Shown here: one piece after another, positions 24,406 to 33,878 of the stretch | How positions within the stretch are numbered: position 1 is the first letter of the stretch | Layout: each line of letters starts with the position of its first letter | Source: Pseudomonas nitroreducens | GTDB taxonomy: Bacteria > Pseudomonadota > Gammaproteobacteria > Pseudomonadales > Pseudomonadaceae | NCBI RefSeq assembly: GCF_014204515.1 | Contig: NZ_JACHLI010000022.1 | Coordinates: 1 to 64,000, forward strand | Reading direction: 5' to 3' | Length of the DNA stretch: 64,000 bases | Program-made: the position numbers and the translations under genes | Notes under the pieces: generated by a model | The model's input: the letters and a program-made list of their open reading frames with translations, nothing else | The model's database searches: none | Told to the model about the DNA's origin: nothing

Positions 24406-26043
24406 ATGTCGTCATTGGGGGAGTTCGACTACATCATCGTCGGCAGCGGATCGGCCGGCTCGGTCCTTGCCGAACGGCTGTCCAGCGAGGGCCAAGCCTC
24501 CGTGCTGGTCCTCGAAGCGGGCGGCAGCGACCGGCGCTTCTGGATCAAGGTGCCGATCGGCTACGGCCGGACCTTCTATGACGAGCGGGTCAACTGGAAG
24601 TACAGCACCGAGCCGGACCCGGCGACCAAGCAGCGCCGCAGCTACTGGCCGCGCGGCCGGGTGATCGGTGGCTCCAGCTCGATCAACGCGATGGTCTACT
24701 GCCGCGGCCTTCCGGTGGACTTCGACGGCTGGCGCCAGCAGGGCAACCCAGGCTGGGGCTGGAGCGACGTGAAGCCCTACTACGAACGCATCGAGCGCCG
24801 CGTCGACGCCCAGGGCAACGAGCAGCCGGGCGGCCCGCTGTATGTCTCGGACGTCAGTAGTCAACTACACCCGCTGCGCGAGCACTTCTTCGCCGCCGCC
24901 CAGGAGCTCGGCCTGCCCTTCACCGCGGACTTCAACGGGCCCAACCCGGAAGGCGTGGGCAGCTACCACATCAACACCCGCGCCGGCGTGCGCTGCTCGG
25001 CCGCCGACGCCTTCCTGCGCCCGGCCCTGCGGCGCAGCAACGTGCGCCTGCTGACCCAGGCGCTGGCCCGGCGAATCCTCTTCGAAGGCCGTCGCGCCAG
25101 CGGCATCGAGTTCGAGCACAACGGCCAGTTGCTGACGGCGCGGGCGCGGCGCGAGGTGATCCTCAGCGCGGGGGCGATCAACTCGCCGCAACTGCTGCAA
25201 CTCTCCGGCGTCGGTCCGGCCGACCTGCTGCAGCGCCTGGGCATTCCGGTCGTCCTCGACCAGCCGCTGGTGGGCGGGCAACTGCAGGACCACCTGGGCA
25301 TCAACTACTTCTACCGCTCCACCGAGCCGACCCTCAACAACCAGCTGGCGCCCCTGCACGGCAAACTGCTCGCCGGCATGCAGTACCTGCTGACCCGTCG
25401 CGGCCCGCTGAGCGTCAGCGTCAACCAGTCGGGTGGCTTCGTCCGCGCCGACGAACACAGCAGCGCGCCGGACATGCAGCTGTATTTCAACCCGGTGACC
25501 TACTCGACGGCGCCCGAAGGCAAGCGCCCGCTGATGAACCCCGACCCGTTCCCCGGCTTCATCATTTCCTTCCAGCCGTGCCGGCCGCTGAGCCGCGGGC
25601 GCATCGACATCCGCTCGGCGAATCCACGGGAAACGCCGGTGATCCATCCCAACTACCTGTCCGAGGAAGAAGACATCCGCGGCGTGATCGCCGGCGGCCG
25701 CCTGATCCAGCGCCTGATGCGCACCCAGGCGCTGCGCCGGCTGGCGCAGGAAGCCATTCCGCCAGACCTCGACGGCATGGATGACGAGCAGATCCTCGAC
25801 GACTTCCGCGAACGCTGCGGCTCGGTGTTCCACCCGGTGGGCACCTGCGGCATGGGCCCCGACGCACGTCGCTCGGTGGTCGACGGCCGCCTCCGAGTCC
25901 ACGGCCTGGACGGGCTGCGCGTGGTGGATGCGTCGATCTTCCCCACCATCACCTCGGGCAACACCAACGCTCCCACCATCATGGTGGCGCACAAGGCCGC
26001 GGACCTGATCCTGGCCGACCACAAGCAAAAGGTATGCGCATGA
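24406..26043 (+). CDS. GMC-family FAD alcohol dehydrogenase (choline dehydrogenase-like)
   Basis: 545-residue GMC oxidoreductase that oxidises a primary or secondary alcohol to aldehyde or ketone. FAD site: YIIVGSGSAGSVLAERL (9-25). GMC signatures: GGSSSINAMVYCRG and SAGAINSPQLLQLSGVGP. The catalytic pair is His476 (in HPVGTCGMG) and Asn521 (in NTNAPTIMVAHKA), the His/Asn version of the family. It opens the operon. Unlike choline operons, no betB-type gene or betaine transporter is linked; instead an enolase and an ALDH follow. The substrate is unknown; an alcohol, polyol or sugar derivative imported by the linked ABC system is the working idea. Confidence 0.9.
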   Translation: MSSLGEFDYIIVGSGSAGSVLAERLSSEGQASVLVLEAGGSDRRFWIKVPIGYGRTFYDERVNWKYSTEPDPATKQRRSYWPRGRVIGGSSSINAMVYCRGLPVDFDGWRQQGNPGWGWSDVKPYYERIERRVDAQGNEQPGGPLYVSDVSSQLHPLREHFFAAAQELGLPFTADFNGPNPEGVGSYHINTRAGVRCSAADAFLRPALRRSNVRLLTQALARRILFEGRRASGIEFEHNGQLLTARARREVILSAGAINSPQLLQLSGVGPADLLQRLGIPVVLDQPLVGGQLQDHLGINYFYRSTEPTLNNQLAPLHGKLLAGMQYLLTRRGPLSVSVNQSGGFVRADEHSSAPDMQLYFNPVTYSTAPEGKRPLMNPDPFPGFIISFQPCRPLSRGRIDIRSANPRETPVIHPNYLSEEEDIRGVIAGGRLIQRLMRTQALRRLAQEAIPPDLDGMDDEQILDDFRERCGSVFHPVGTCGMGPDARRSVVDGRLRVHGLDGLRVVDASIFPTITSGNTNAPTIMVAHKAADLILADHKQKVCA

Positions 26044-27149
26044 TGCGAATCAGCAAGCTCGAAACGTTCTGCAACGCGTATGTGGGGTTCGTACGGGTCA
26101 CCAGCGAATGCGGAGCGACGGGCTGGGGACAGCTCTCCACCTATAACGCCGACATCACCGCGCAGGTCTTCCACCGGCAGATCGCGCCCTGGGCGCTGGG
26201 CGCCGATGCGCTGGACATCGAGCACCTGGTCAGCGTGATTCCCGAGCGCGAGCACAAGTTTCCCGGCAGCTACCTGTACCGCGCCATTGCCGGGCTGGAC
26301 ACCGCCCTGTGGGACCTGCGCGGCCAGCTCGAAGGCAAGCCGGTGGTCGAACTGCTGGGCGGCACGGCGGGCAAGTTGCGCGCCTACGCCTCGTCGATGA
26401 AGCGTGACATCACCCCCGAGGCGGAGGCCGAGCGCATGCTGCGCCTGCGTGATCGCTACGGCTTCGATGCCTTCAAGTTCCGCGTCGGCCGCGAATGCGG
26501 CCACGACCTGGACGAATGGCCCGGCCGCACCGAAGCCATCGTCCCGGTCATGCGCCGCGCGCTGGGCGACCGTGCAGAACTGCTGGTCGACGGCAACTCC
26601 GGCTACTCGCCACGGCGCGCCATCGAAGTCGGGCGGATGCTCGAACAGCACGGCATCGTCCACTTCGAGGAGCCCTGCCCGTACTGGGAGCTGGAGCAGA
26701 CCCGGCAGGTCCGCGAGGCGCTGGCGCTGGATGTCACCGGCGGCGAACAGGACTGCGAACTGGCCACCTGGAAACGCATGATCGAGATGCGCGCCGTGGA
26801 CATCGTCCAGCCCGATGTGCTCTACCTCGGCGGCCTCTGCCGCTCGCTGAAGGTGGCCGGCATGGCTGCCGAGGCCGGTCTGCCGGTGACCCCGCACAGC
26901 GCCAACCTGTCGCTGGTGACGCTGTTCACCATGCACTACCTCAAGTCGCTACCCAACGCCGGCAAGTACCTGGAGCTGTCCATCGAAGGCGCGGACTACT
27001 ACCCCTGGCAGGACGGCCTGTTCGTCGACTCGCCGTACCGCGTGGAAGACGGTCACGTCACTGTCAGCGATGCACCCGGCTGGGGCGTGGAGATCGCCCC
27101 GCAGTGGCTGGAAAAATCCACCTACCAGATCAGCGAGGTGGCCCGATGA
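26040..27149 (+). CDS. Mandelate racemase / enolase-superfamily acid-sugar dehydratase-like
   Basis: 369-residue enolase-superfamily enzyme. Mg ligands are Asp184 (VDGNSGYS), Glu210 (FEEP) and Glu236 (GGEQD). On the second strand the usual KxK is Lys146-x-Arg148 (FKFRVG). The Asp259 (QPDVLYLGG) and His286 (TPHSAN) pair is the Asp-His dyad of the mandelate-racemase subgroup, so a reaction starting with proton abstraction alpha to a carboxylate is expected: dehydration of an aldonate-type acid, or epimerisation. The gene overlaps the GMC stop (ATGA) and is coupled to ALDH at its own end. ATGs at 26,034, 26,040 and 26,043 are all possible starts. Substrate unknown. Confidence 0.88.
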   Translation: MMRISKLETFCNAYVGFVRVTSECGATGWGQLSTYNADITAQVFHRQIAPWALGADALDIEHLVSVIPEREHKFPGSYLYRAIAGLDTALWDLRGQLEGKPVVELLGGTAGKLRAYASSMKRDITPEAEAERMLRLRDRYGFDAFKFRVGRECGHDLDEWPGRTEAIVPVMRRALGDRAELLVDGNSGYSPRRAIEVGRMLEQHGIVHFEEPCPYWELEQTRQVREALALDVTGGEQDCELATWKRMIEMRAVDIVQPDVLYLGGLCRSLKVAGMAAEAGLPVTPHSANLSLVTLFTMHYLKSLPNAGKYLELSIEGADYYPWQDGLFVDSPYRVEDGHVTVSDAPGWGVEIAPQWLEKSTYQISEVAR

Positions 27150-28639
27150 GCCAGACCGTCGACGCACTCATCCACGAATACTTCGCCAGCGGCACCCTCG
27201 CCTACCTGCCCGACTCGCACTTCATCGACGGCGCCTGGCGCACCTCCGCCAGCGGCGAAACGATGGAGGTGTTCGATCCCGGCCTGGGCAAGGCCTTCAC
27301 CCAGGTTGCCGCCGGCGATGCAGAAGACGTCGATGCTGCCGTGGAAGCTGCCGATGCCGCCCTGCGCGGGCCGTGGCGCCGGATGCTGCCGGCCGATCGC
27401 AGCCGCATCCTGCTGCGTGCCGCCGAAGCCATCCGCAGCAATGCCCAGCGCCTGGCGGTGATCGAAACCCTCGACAACGGCAAGACCCTCGCCGAGGCGC
27501 AGAGCGACGTGCGCAACACCGCGCGCATCTTCGAGTACTACGCCGGCATCGCCGACAAGCTGCAGGGCGAGACCATTCCCCTGGGCGCCGATCACTTCTC
27601 CTGCACCCAGCTCGAACCGGTCGGCGTGACGGCGCACATCATTCCCTGGAACTACCCGATCTCCACCGCCGCCCGCAGCCTGGCTCCGGCATTGGCCGCC
27701 GGCTGTACAGCCGTGCTCAAGCCATCGGAACTGACGCCGCTGAGCGCCCTGCTGCTGGCCGGCCTGCTGCAGCAGGCCGGGCTGCCACCGGGGGTGTGCA
27801 ACGTGGTGAACGGCACCGGTGCCAAGGTCGGCGCGGCGCTCACCCAGCACCCGAAAGTGCGCCACGTAACCTTCACCGGTTCGGTGAATACCGGCATCCA
27901 CGTGATGCAGGCCGCCGCGCGCAATATCGCCAGCGTCACCCTGGAACTGGGCGGCAAGTCGCCGGCCATCGTCCTGGCCGACGCCGATCTGGATGCCGCG
28001 CTGGAAGACGTGCTCTGGGCGATCTATTCCAACGCCGGACAGATCTGCTCCGCCGGCTCGCGACTGATCATCGAGCGCAGCGTGCACCAGCAATTCGTCG
28101 AGCGCCTGGCCGCACGCGCCAGGCAACTCAGCCTGGGCCACGGGCTGCGCAATCCGGACATCGGCGCCATCACCACCGTCGACCAGTTGCAGAAGATCGA
28201 AGCCTTCGTCGAGGGTGCGCGCGCACGTGGCGTGCACATCGCAGCCGGTGGTCGACGCAGCTGCGATCCGGCGACCGACGCGGGCTGGTTCTTCCAGCCG
28301 ACACTTCTGGATAACCTGGCGACGAGCGATCCGCTGGTTCAGGAAGAAGTCTTCGGACCGGTGCTCTCGGTGCAGGTCGCCGACAACGCCGAGCACGCGC
28401 TGGAGCTGGCCAACGCCACGCCCTTCGGCCTCGCCGCCGGCATCTATACCCGCGACTTCTCCAGGGCCATGCGCCTGGCGCGCGACCTGGATGCCGGACA
28501 GATCTACATCAACGAATATTTCGCCGGCGGTGTGGAGACGCCTTTCGGTGGCAACAAGCGCTCCGGCTTCGGCCGCGAGAAAGGCCTGGAGGGACTGCGT
28601 GCGTACTACGCGGTGAAGACCATCACTGCACGCATCTGA
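27146..28639 (+). CDS. NAD(P)-dependent aldehyde dehydrogenase
   Basis: 497-residue ALDH superfamily enzyme oxidising an aldehyde to its acid. Catalytic residues are Glu267 (VTLELGGKSP) and Cys301 (NAGQICSAGSR); the cofactor site is seen in IIPWNYP, KPSELTPLSALLLAG and FTGSVNTG. It resembles betaine-aldehyde and related broad ALDHs. It overlaps the enolase stop as ATGA and probably consumes the aldehyde made by the GMC enzyme two genes upstream. The binding-protein gene follows after 75 bases. Confidence 0.92.
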   Translation: MSQTVDALIHEYFASGTLAYLPDSHFIDGAWRTSASGETMEVFDPGLGKAFTQVAAGDAEDVDAAVEAADAALRGPWRRMLPADRSRILLRAAEAIRSNAQRLAVIETLDNGKTLAEAQSDVRNTARIFEYYAGIADKLQGETIPLGADHFSCTQLEPVGVTAHIIPWNYPISTAARSLAPALAAGCTAVLKPSELTPLSALLLAGLLQQAGLPPGVCNVVNGTGAKVGAALTQHPKVRHVTFTGSVNTGIHVMQAAARNIASVTLELGGKSPAIVLADADLDAALEDVLWAIYSNAGQICSAGSRLIIERSVHQQFVERLAARARQLSLGHGLRNPDIGAITTVDQLQKIEAFVEGARARGVHIAAGGRRSCDPATDAGWFFQPTLLDNLATSDPLVQEEVFGPVLSVQVADNAEHALELANATPFGLAAGIYTRDFSRAMRLARDLDAGQIYINEYFAGGVETPFGGNKRSGFGREKGLEGLRAYYAVKTITARI

Positions 28640-28714
28640 GGGCCGGCCGCCCTGCCCCTGGCCAACACCGTTCGAGACGAATCCTGACAAGACAGCCAAT
28701 AAGAAGGAACACTC

Positions 28715-30328
28715 ATGGGCAACCACACCGACGACCTTGCACAACGCCTGCTCCTGCAACTGCAGCAGGGACGGATCGATCGCCGCAGCTTCATGAAGGG
28801 CATGCTCGCCGCCAGCGCGGGTGCCGCGTTGAGCTCCGGCCTTGCCGGTCAGGTGTTCGCCGCCGAGCAGGCCGGAACGCCAAAACGCGGCGGCCACTTC
28901 AAGCTGGGCATTGCCTCGGGCTCGACCACCGACTCGTTCGATCCGGGCACCTACGGCGACAACTACATGCAGTCGGTGGGGCACTCGGTGCACAACTACC
29001 TCACCGAGATCAGCAACAGCGGCGAGCTGGTCGGCGAACTGGCGCAGAGCTGGGAGCCCTCGCCCGACGCCAGGGTGTGGACCTTCACCCTGCGCGACGG
29101 CGTGGAGTTCCACAACGGCAAGTCGCTGGAGGCCGCCGACGTGGTGGCCTCGCTCAACCACCACCGTGGGCCGGAGTCGCGCTCCGCCGCCAGCAGCATC
29201 CTGGCGCCCATCACCGACATCCGCGCCGATGGCAAGAATCGCGTCATCGTCACCCTCAGCGGCGGCAACGCCGACTTCCCCTATCTGGTGTCGGACTATC
29301 ACCTGCCGATCATGCCCGCCAAGGACGGCGCGGTGGACGCCAACGCCGGCGTGGGCTGCGGCGCCTACATCCGCGAGAGCTTCGATCCGGGCGTGAAGAC
29401 CGTGGTCAAGCGCAACCCCAACTACTGGAAGACCGACCGTGGCTGGTTCGATTCGGTGGAGTTCCTGGTGATCGCCGACGTCGGCGCCCGTACCAACGCG
29501 CTGAACACCGGCGAAATCCACGCCATGAACGGCTGCGACCTGAAGACCGTGCACCTGCTCAAGCGCAACCCGCGCCTGGAGGTTTCCTCAATCAAGGGCG
29601 GCCAGCACTACAGCCTGCCGATGAACGTCACCCAGGCGCCGTTCACCGACCGCAACGTGCGCCTGGCGCTCAAGCACGCCATCGACCGTGACGCCCTGCT
29701 GCAGACCATCCTGCGCGGCCACGGCGAAGTCGCCAACGACACCCCGATCAACGCCGGCTACCGCTACTTCAACAGCGAAATTCCGCAACGGCCGTACGAT
29801 CCGGACAAGGCCCGCTTCTATCTCAAGCAGGCCGGCCTCGACAGCCTCAAGGTCGACCTCAGCGCCGCCGATGCGGCCTTCGCCGGTTCCGTGGACACCG
29901 CCGTGCTGTTCAAGGAGCACGCGGCCAAGGCCGGCATCGACATCAACGTGGTGCGCGAGCCCAACGACGGCTACTGGAAGAACGTGTGGATGAAGAAGCC
30001 CTGGAGCATGGATTACTGGGGCGGCAAGCCGACCGAGGACTGGGCCTTTTCGCTGGTCTACGGCAAGGGCGCGGCGTGGAACGAAACCTTCTGGGACAAC
30101 CCGCGCTTCAATGAGCTGCTGCTCAATGCCCGCTCCGAATTGGACGACGGCAAACGCCGGCAGATGTACGGCGAAATGCAGCTGCTGCTGCGTGACGAAG
30201 GCGGCGCGCTGATCCCGCTGTTCGCCAACTACGTCGACGGCATCTCCAGCCTGATCGGCCACGACCGCATCGGCAACAACTGGGACCTGGACGGCCTGCG
30301 CGCCGCCGAACGCTGGTGGTTCGCCTGA
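28715..30328 (+). CDS. ABC transporter substrate-binding protein, family 5, Tat-exported
   Basis: 537-residue periplasmic binding protein of the peptide/opine/oligosaccharide family 5. The N terminus has a twin-arginine signal: IDRRSFMKG (Arg23-Arg24) followed by a hydrophobic stretch MLAASAGAALSSGLAG and AxA cleavage (VFAAEQAG), so export of the folded protein by Tat is predicted. Mature blocks include ELAQSWEPSPDARVWTFTLR and DGVEFHNGKSLEAADVVAS, the family-5 signature. GAAGGAAC lies before the start. It begins the transporter half of the operon. The ligand is unknown; family 5 covers peptides, opines, glutathione and oligosaccharides. Confidence 0.92.
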   Translation: MGNHTDDLAQRLLLQLQQGRIDRRSFMKGMLAASAGAALSSGLAGQVFAAEQAGTPKRGGHFKLGIASGSTTDSFDPGTYGDNYMQSVGHSVHNYLTEISNSGELVGELAQSWEPSPDARVWTFTLRDGVEFHNGKSLEAADVVASLNHHRGPESRSAASSILAPITDIRADGKNRVIVTLSGGNADFPYLVSDYHLPIMPAKDGAVDANAGVGCGAYIRESFDPGVKTVVKRNPNYWKTDRGWFDSVEFLVIADVGARTNALNTGEIHAMNGCDLKTVHLLKRNPRLEVSSIKGGQHYSLPMNVTQAPFTDRNVRLALKHAIDRDALLQTILRGHGEVANDTPINAGYRYFNSEIPQRPYDPDKARFYLKQAGLDSLKVDLSAADAAFAGSVDTAVLFKEHAAKAGIDINVVREPNDGYWKNVWMKKPWSMDYWGGKPTEDWAFSLVYGKGAAWNETFWDNPRFNELLLNARSELDDGKRRQMYGEMQLLLRDEGGALIPLFANYVDGISSLIGHDRIGNNWDLDGLRAAERWWFA

Positions 30329-30383
30329 GCGCCGGTCAGCGCTCGCCATCAGGGTTAACCCAAGCCGCCGGAGGCCCGTCGAC

Positions 30384-31343
30384 ATGCGTCATCCGTTATT
30401 GAAAATGCTCACCCAGCGCCTGCTGCTGGGCCTGCTCAGCCTGTGGGTGGTGTCGATCATCATCCTGCTGGGCGTGTCGTTCCTGCCAGGCGACATCGCC
30501 ACCGAGATCCTCGGCCAGTCGGCCACGCCCGAAGCCGTGGCCGCGTTCCGCCAGACGCTGGGGCTGGATCAGCCGTTGTACCTGCGCTACGTGCACTGGC
30601 TGGGCGCGATGCTGCAGGGCGACTTCGGTCACTCGCTGGCCAACGGCCGGGCCATCGCCGAACTGCTCGCCACGCGCCTGCCCAATACGCTGCTGCTGGC
30701 GTTGTTCGCCGCCCTGATCGCAGTGCCGCTGGCACTGGCGCTGGGCTTCCTGGCGGCGATCTACCGCAATGGCCTGTTCGACCGCATCGTCAACGTCACC
30801 ACGCTGAGCTGCATCTCCTTCCCGGAGTTCTTCCTCGCCTACCTGCTGATCCTGCTGCTGTCGGTGAAGGCCGGCTGGCTGCCCAGCCTGGCCAGCGTCG
30901 ATGCCAGCCAGCCGCTGTCCGAGCGCTTGTACTACATGGCGCTGCCGGCACTGACCCTGACGCTGGTGGTGGTCGCGCACATGATGCGCATGAGCCGCGC
31001 CGCCATCGTCAACCTGCTGGCCAGCCCGTACATCGAGATGGCCCGGCTCAAGGGCATGCCGCGCTGGCGCATCATCCTGCGGCACGCGCTGCCCAACGCC
31101 TGGGCGCCGATCATCAACGTCATCGTGATCAACCTCGCCTACCTGATCGTCGGCGTGGTGGTGGTCGAAGCAGTGTTCGTCTACCCCGGCATGGGGCAGT
31201 TGATGGTCGACTCGGTGAAGAAACGCGACCTGCCGGTGGTGCAGGCCTGCAGCCTGGTGTTCGCCGCGACCTACATCCTGCTCAACCTGAGCGCCGACAT
31301 CCTGGCCACCCTCACCAACCCCAGACTGAGGCACCCGCGATGA
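30384..31343 (+). CDS. ABC transporter permease, DppB type
   Basis: 319-residue inner-membrane permease. It has the standard family-5 first-permease layout: an N-terminal segment (LLLGLLSLWVVSIIILLGVS), a periplasmic loop with LGLDQPLYLRYVHWLGAMLQ, then five segments and the EAA loop in IEMARLKGMPRWRIILRHAL, which contacts the ATPase. The stop overlaps the next permease start (ATGA at 31,340). With the DppC-type partner it forms the membrane channel of the importer. Confidence 0.93.
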   Translation: MRHPLLKMLTQRLLLGLLSLWVVSIIILLGVSFLPGDIATEILGQSATPEAVAAFRQTLGLDQPLYLRYVHWLGAMLQGDFGHSLANGRAIAELLATRLPNTLLLALFAALIAVPLALALGFLAAIYRNGLFDRIVNVTTLSCISFPEFFLAYLLILLLSVKAGWLPSLASVDASQPLSERLYYMALPALTLTLVVVAHMMRMSRAAIVNLLASPYIEMARLKGMPRWRIILRHALPNAWAPIINVIVINLAYLIVGVVVVEAVFVYPGMGQLMVDSVKKRDLPVVQACSLVFAATYILLNLSADILATLTNPRLRHPR

Positions 31344-32245
31344 TCGATCAGGGCCATCTGGCGGCACAGCCCGCCGAACACCGAAGCGCACAGCGCGGGA
31401 CCACCTCTCGCCTGGGCAACGCCCTGCGCCTGCTGCGGCGCGCGCCCTGGAGCGCGCGCCTGGGCCTGGCGATCATCGCCGTCTATGTGCTGGCGGCACT
31501 GCTCACGCCGTGGATCGCGCCCTACGGCGAATCCCAGGTGGTCGCCGCCGAGTTCGAACCCTGGAGCCGGCAGTTCCTGCTGGGCACCGACAACCTCGGA
31601 CGCGACCTCTTCACCCGCCTGCTCTACGGCGGCCGCAACACCCTGGGCATCGTCCTGCTGGCGACCTGCCTGGCCTTCCTCCTCGGCGGCATCGCCGGCC
31701 TGCTGGCGGCGGTGCGCGGTGGCTGGACCGATCAGCTGCTGTCACGCCTGGTCGACGTGCTGATGGCCATCCCGCAACTGATCTTCGCCCTGCTGCTGCT
31801 CACCCTGTTCGGCACCTCGGTGCCGATGCTGATCGCCATCATCGCCGTGCTCGACTCCACCCGCGTGTTCCGCCTGACCCGCGCGGTAGCCGGCAACGTG
31901 GTGGTGCTGGACTTCGTCGAGGCCGCCCGGCTGCGCGGCGAGGGCAGCGCCTGGATCATGTTCCGCGAGGTGCTGCCGAACATCCTGCCGCCCCTAGTGG
32001 CGGAGTTCGGCCTGCGCTTCTGCTTCACCTTCCTGTTCATCAGCGCGCTGAGCTTCCTCGGCCTGGGCATCCAGCCGCCCACCGCCGACTGGGGCTCGAT
32101 GGTGCGCGACAACGCCACGCTGATCAGCTACGGCGAAATCACCCCGCTGCTGCCGGCCGCGGCCATCGCCATCCTCACCATCGGGGTGAACTTCGTAGTG
32201 GACTGGTTCCTGCACATGACGAGTGGGCTGCACGATGACCAATGA
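31340..32245 (+). CDS. ABC transporter permease, DppC type
   Basis: 301-residue second permease of the family-5 importer. A cytoplasmic basic N terminus precedes segment one (GLAIIAVYVLAALLTPWIAP); FLLGTDNLGRDLFTRLLYGG is the family hallmark, and DFVEAARLRGEGSAWIMFRE is the EAA loop. It overlaps the preceding permease by four bases and the ATPase gene by eleven, so the three are translationally coupled. Confidence 0.93.
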   Translation: MIDQGHLAAQPAEHRSAQRGTTSRLGNALRLLRRAPWSARLGLAIIAVYVLAALLTPWIAPYGESQVVAAEFEPWSRQFLLGTDNLGRDLFTRLLYGGRNTLGIVLLATCLAFLLGGIAGLLAAVRGGWTDQLLSRLVDVLMAIPQLIFALLLLTLFGTSVPMLIAIIAVLDSTRVFRLTRAVAGNVVVLDFVEAARLRGEGSAWIMFREVLPNILPPLVAEFGLRFCFTFLFISALSFLGLGIQPPTADWGSMVRDNATLISYGEITPLLPAAAIAILTIGVNFVVDWFLHMTSGLHDDQ

Positions 32246-33878
32246 AAGCGCAAAGAGCCGTCGCGACGAACTCCTGCTGGACATCTCCGGGCTGCAGGTC
32301 CAGGCGCTGGACGGCAAGCCGATCATCCGCGGTATCGATCTCACGCTCCGCCGCGGCGAAGTACTGGGGCTGATCGGCGAATCCGGCGCGGGGAAATCCA
32401 CCCTCGGCCTCTCAGCCATGGGCTACGAACGCCCCGGCTGCCGGATCAGCGCCGGCAGCATTCTGTTCGACGGCGAAGACCTGGCCAAGGCCAGCGAAAC
32501 GCGCAAGCGCCAGCTGTGGGGCTCACGCATCGCCTACGTGGCGCAATCGGCAGCGGCATCCTTCAACCCGGCGCACCGGCTGATCGACCAGTACGTCGAA
32601 ACCGCCGTGCAGCATGGCGTGATGCCCGAGCAGCAAGCGCGGACCGACGCCGTCGAGATGTTCCGGCGCATGCGCCTGCCGCAGCCGGAAACCTTCGGCC
32701 AGCGCTATCCGCACCAGGTGTCCGGCGGCCAGTTGCAGCGCGCCATGACCGCCATGGCGATGGCCTGCCGCCCTGACCTGATCGTGTTCGACGAACCGAC
32801 CACGGCGCTGGACGTCACCACCCAGCTGGAGGTACTCGCCACCATCCGCGACCTGGTCCGCCAGTTCGATACCGCCGCGCTGTACATCACCCACGATCTG
32901 GCGGTGGTCGCGCAGATGGCCGACCGCATCATGGTCCTGCGCCACGGCCAGACGGTGGAGGAAGCCACCACCCGCAACATGCTCGACAACCCGCGCGAGG
33001 CCTATACGCAAACCTTGTGGTCGGTCCGCGCCCTGCAGCACGAACCGCGCGCGCAGGACGAAGACGCGCCGCTGGTGCGCTTGTCGAACATCAGCGCCAG
33101 CTATGGCCCGCTGCCGGTGCTGCAGGACGTGTCGCTGGAGATTCCCCGTGGCGCGACGGTGGCGGTGGTCGGCGAATCCGGTTCCGGCAAATCGACCCTG
33201 GCGCGAGTGCTCACCGGGCTGCTGCCGCCCCATCGTGGTACCACGACCTTCGCCGGCGAAGCGCTGCCCGCGCGCTGCCAGTCGCGCAGTGGGCAAACCC
33301 TGAAAGACATCCAGATGATCTACCAGATGCCCGACACCGCGCTGAACCCGCGCCAGCGCATCCGCGAGATCCTCGGCCGCCCGCTGGAGCACTACCTCGG
33401 GCTGCGCGGTGCGGAGAAGGAAGCGCGTCTGCATGAGTTGCTGGAGCAGATCGAGCTGCCACCCGAGCAGTACCTCGAGCGCTTCCCCGGCGAGCTGTCC
33501 GGCGGGCAGAAGCAGCGTATCTGCATCGCCCGTGCGCTGGCGGCGGAGCCGCGGCTGATCATCTGCGACGAAGTCACCTCGGCGCTGGACCAGGTGGTGG
33601 CCAAGGGCGTGCTGCAGTTGCTCAAGCGCCTGCAACGCCAGTTGGGCCTGTCCTACCTGTTCATCACCCACGACCTGGATACGGTACGCAGCATCGCCGA
33701 CCGCGTGGTGGTGATGCACCAGGGCCGGATCGTCGAGCAGGGCCCGGCGCTGCAGGTCCTCAATCCCCCCCACCACGACTACACCGCGCGCCTGCTGGCT
33801 TCGGTCCCGGAAATGGACCCCGATTGGCTGAGCCGTCAATTGGATGCCCGCGCCGTAACGCCTGGAGTGACCGCATGA
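32235..33878 (+). CDS. Fused two-domain ABC ATPase (DppD-DppF type)
   Basis: 547-residue protein containing two complete nucleotide-binding domains in one chain, replacing separate DppD and DppF subunits. Domain one: Walker A GESGAGKST (48-56), signature VSGGQLQRAM, Walker B LIVFDEPTTALD. Domain two: Walker A GESGSGKST (313-321), signature LSGGQKQRI, Walker B LIICDEVTSALD. The two H-loop histidines are in LYITHDLAVV and LFITHDLDTV. The ATG at 32,235 lies inside the permease gene; an upstream start at 32,223 is also in frame. It energises the importer. Confidence 0.92.
   Translation: MTNESAKSRRDELLLDISGLQVQALDGKPIIRGIDLTLRRGEVLGLIGESGAGKSTLGLSAMGYERPGCRISAGSILFDGEDLAKASETRKRQLWGSRIAYVAQSAAASFNPAHRLIDQYVETAVQHGVMPEQQARTDAVEMFRRMRLPQPETFGQRYPHQVSGGQLQRAMTAMAMACRPDLIVFDEPTTALDVTTQLEVLATIRDLVRQFDTAALYITHDLAVVAQMADRIMVLRHGQTVEEATTRNMLDNPREAYTQTLWSVRALQHEPRAQDEDAPLVRLSNISASYGPLPVLQDVSLEIPRGATVAVVGESGSGKSTLARVLTGLLPPHRGTTTFAGEALPARCQSRSGQTLKDIQMIYQMPDTALNPRQRIREILGRPLEHYLGLRGAEKEARLHELLEQIELPPEQYLERFPGELSGGQKQRICIARALAAEPRLIICDEVTSALDQVVAKGVLQLLKRLQRQLGLSYLFITHDLDTVRSIADRVVVMHQGRIVEQGPALQVLNPPHHDYTARLLASVPEMDPDWLSRQLDARAVTPGVTA

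Noticed and set aside
24406..28639. Choline-to-betaine (betA/betB) operon
   Set aside because: The GMC and ALDH genes flank an enolase-type enzyme; BetI, a choline transporter and betaine-pathway neighbours are absent, and a family-5 importer is present instead.
27122..29554. 810-residue antisense frame across the ALDH and binding-protein genes
   Set aside because: Covers two genes with clear catalytic and Tat motifs; its own product has no recognisable features.
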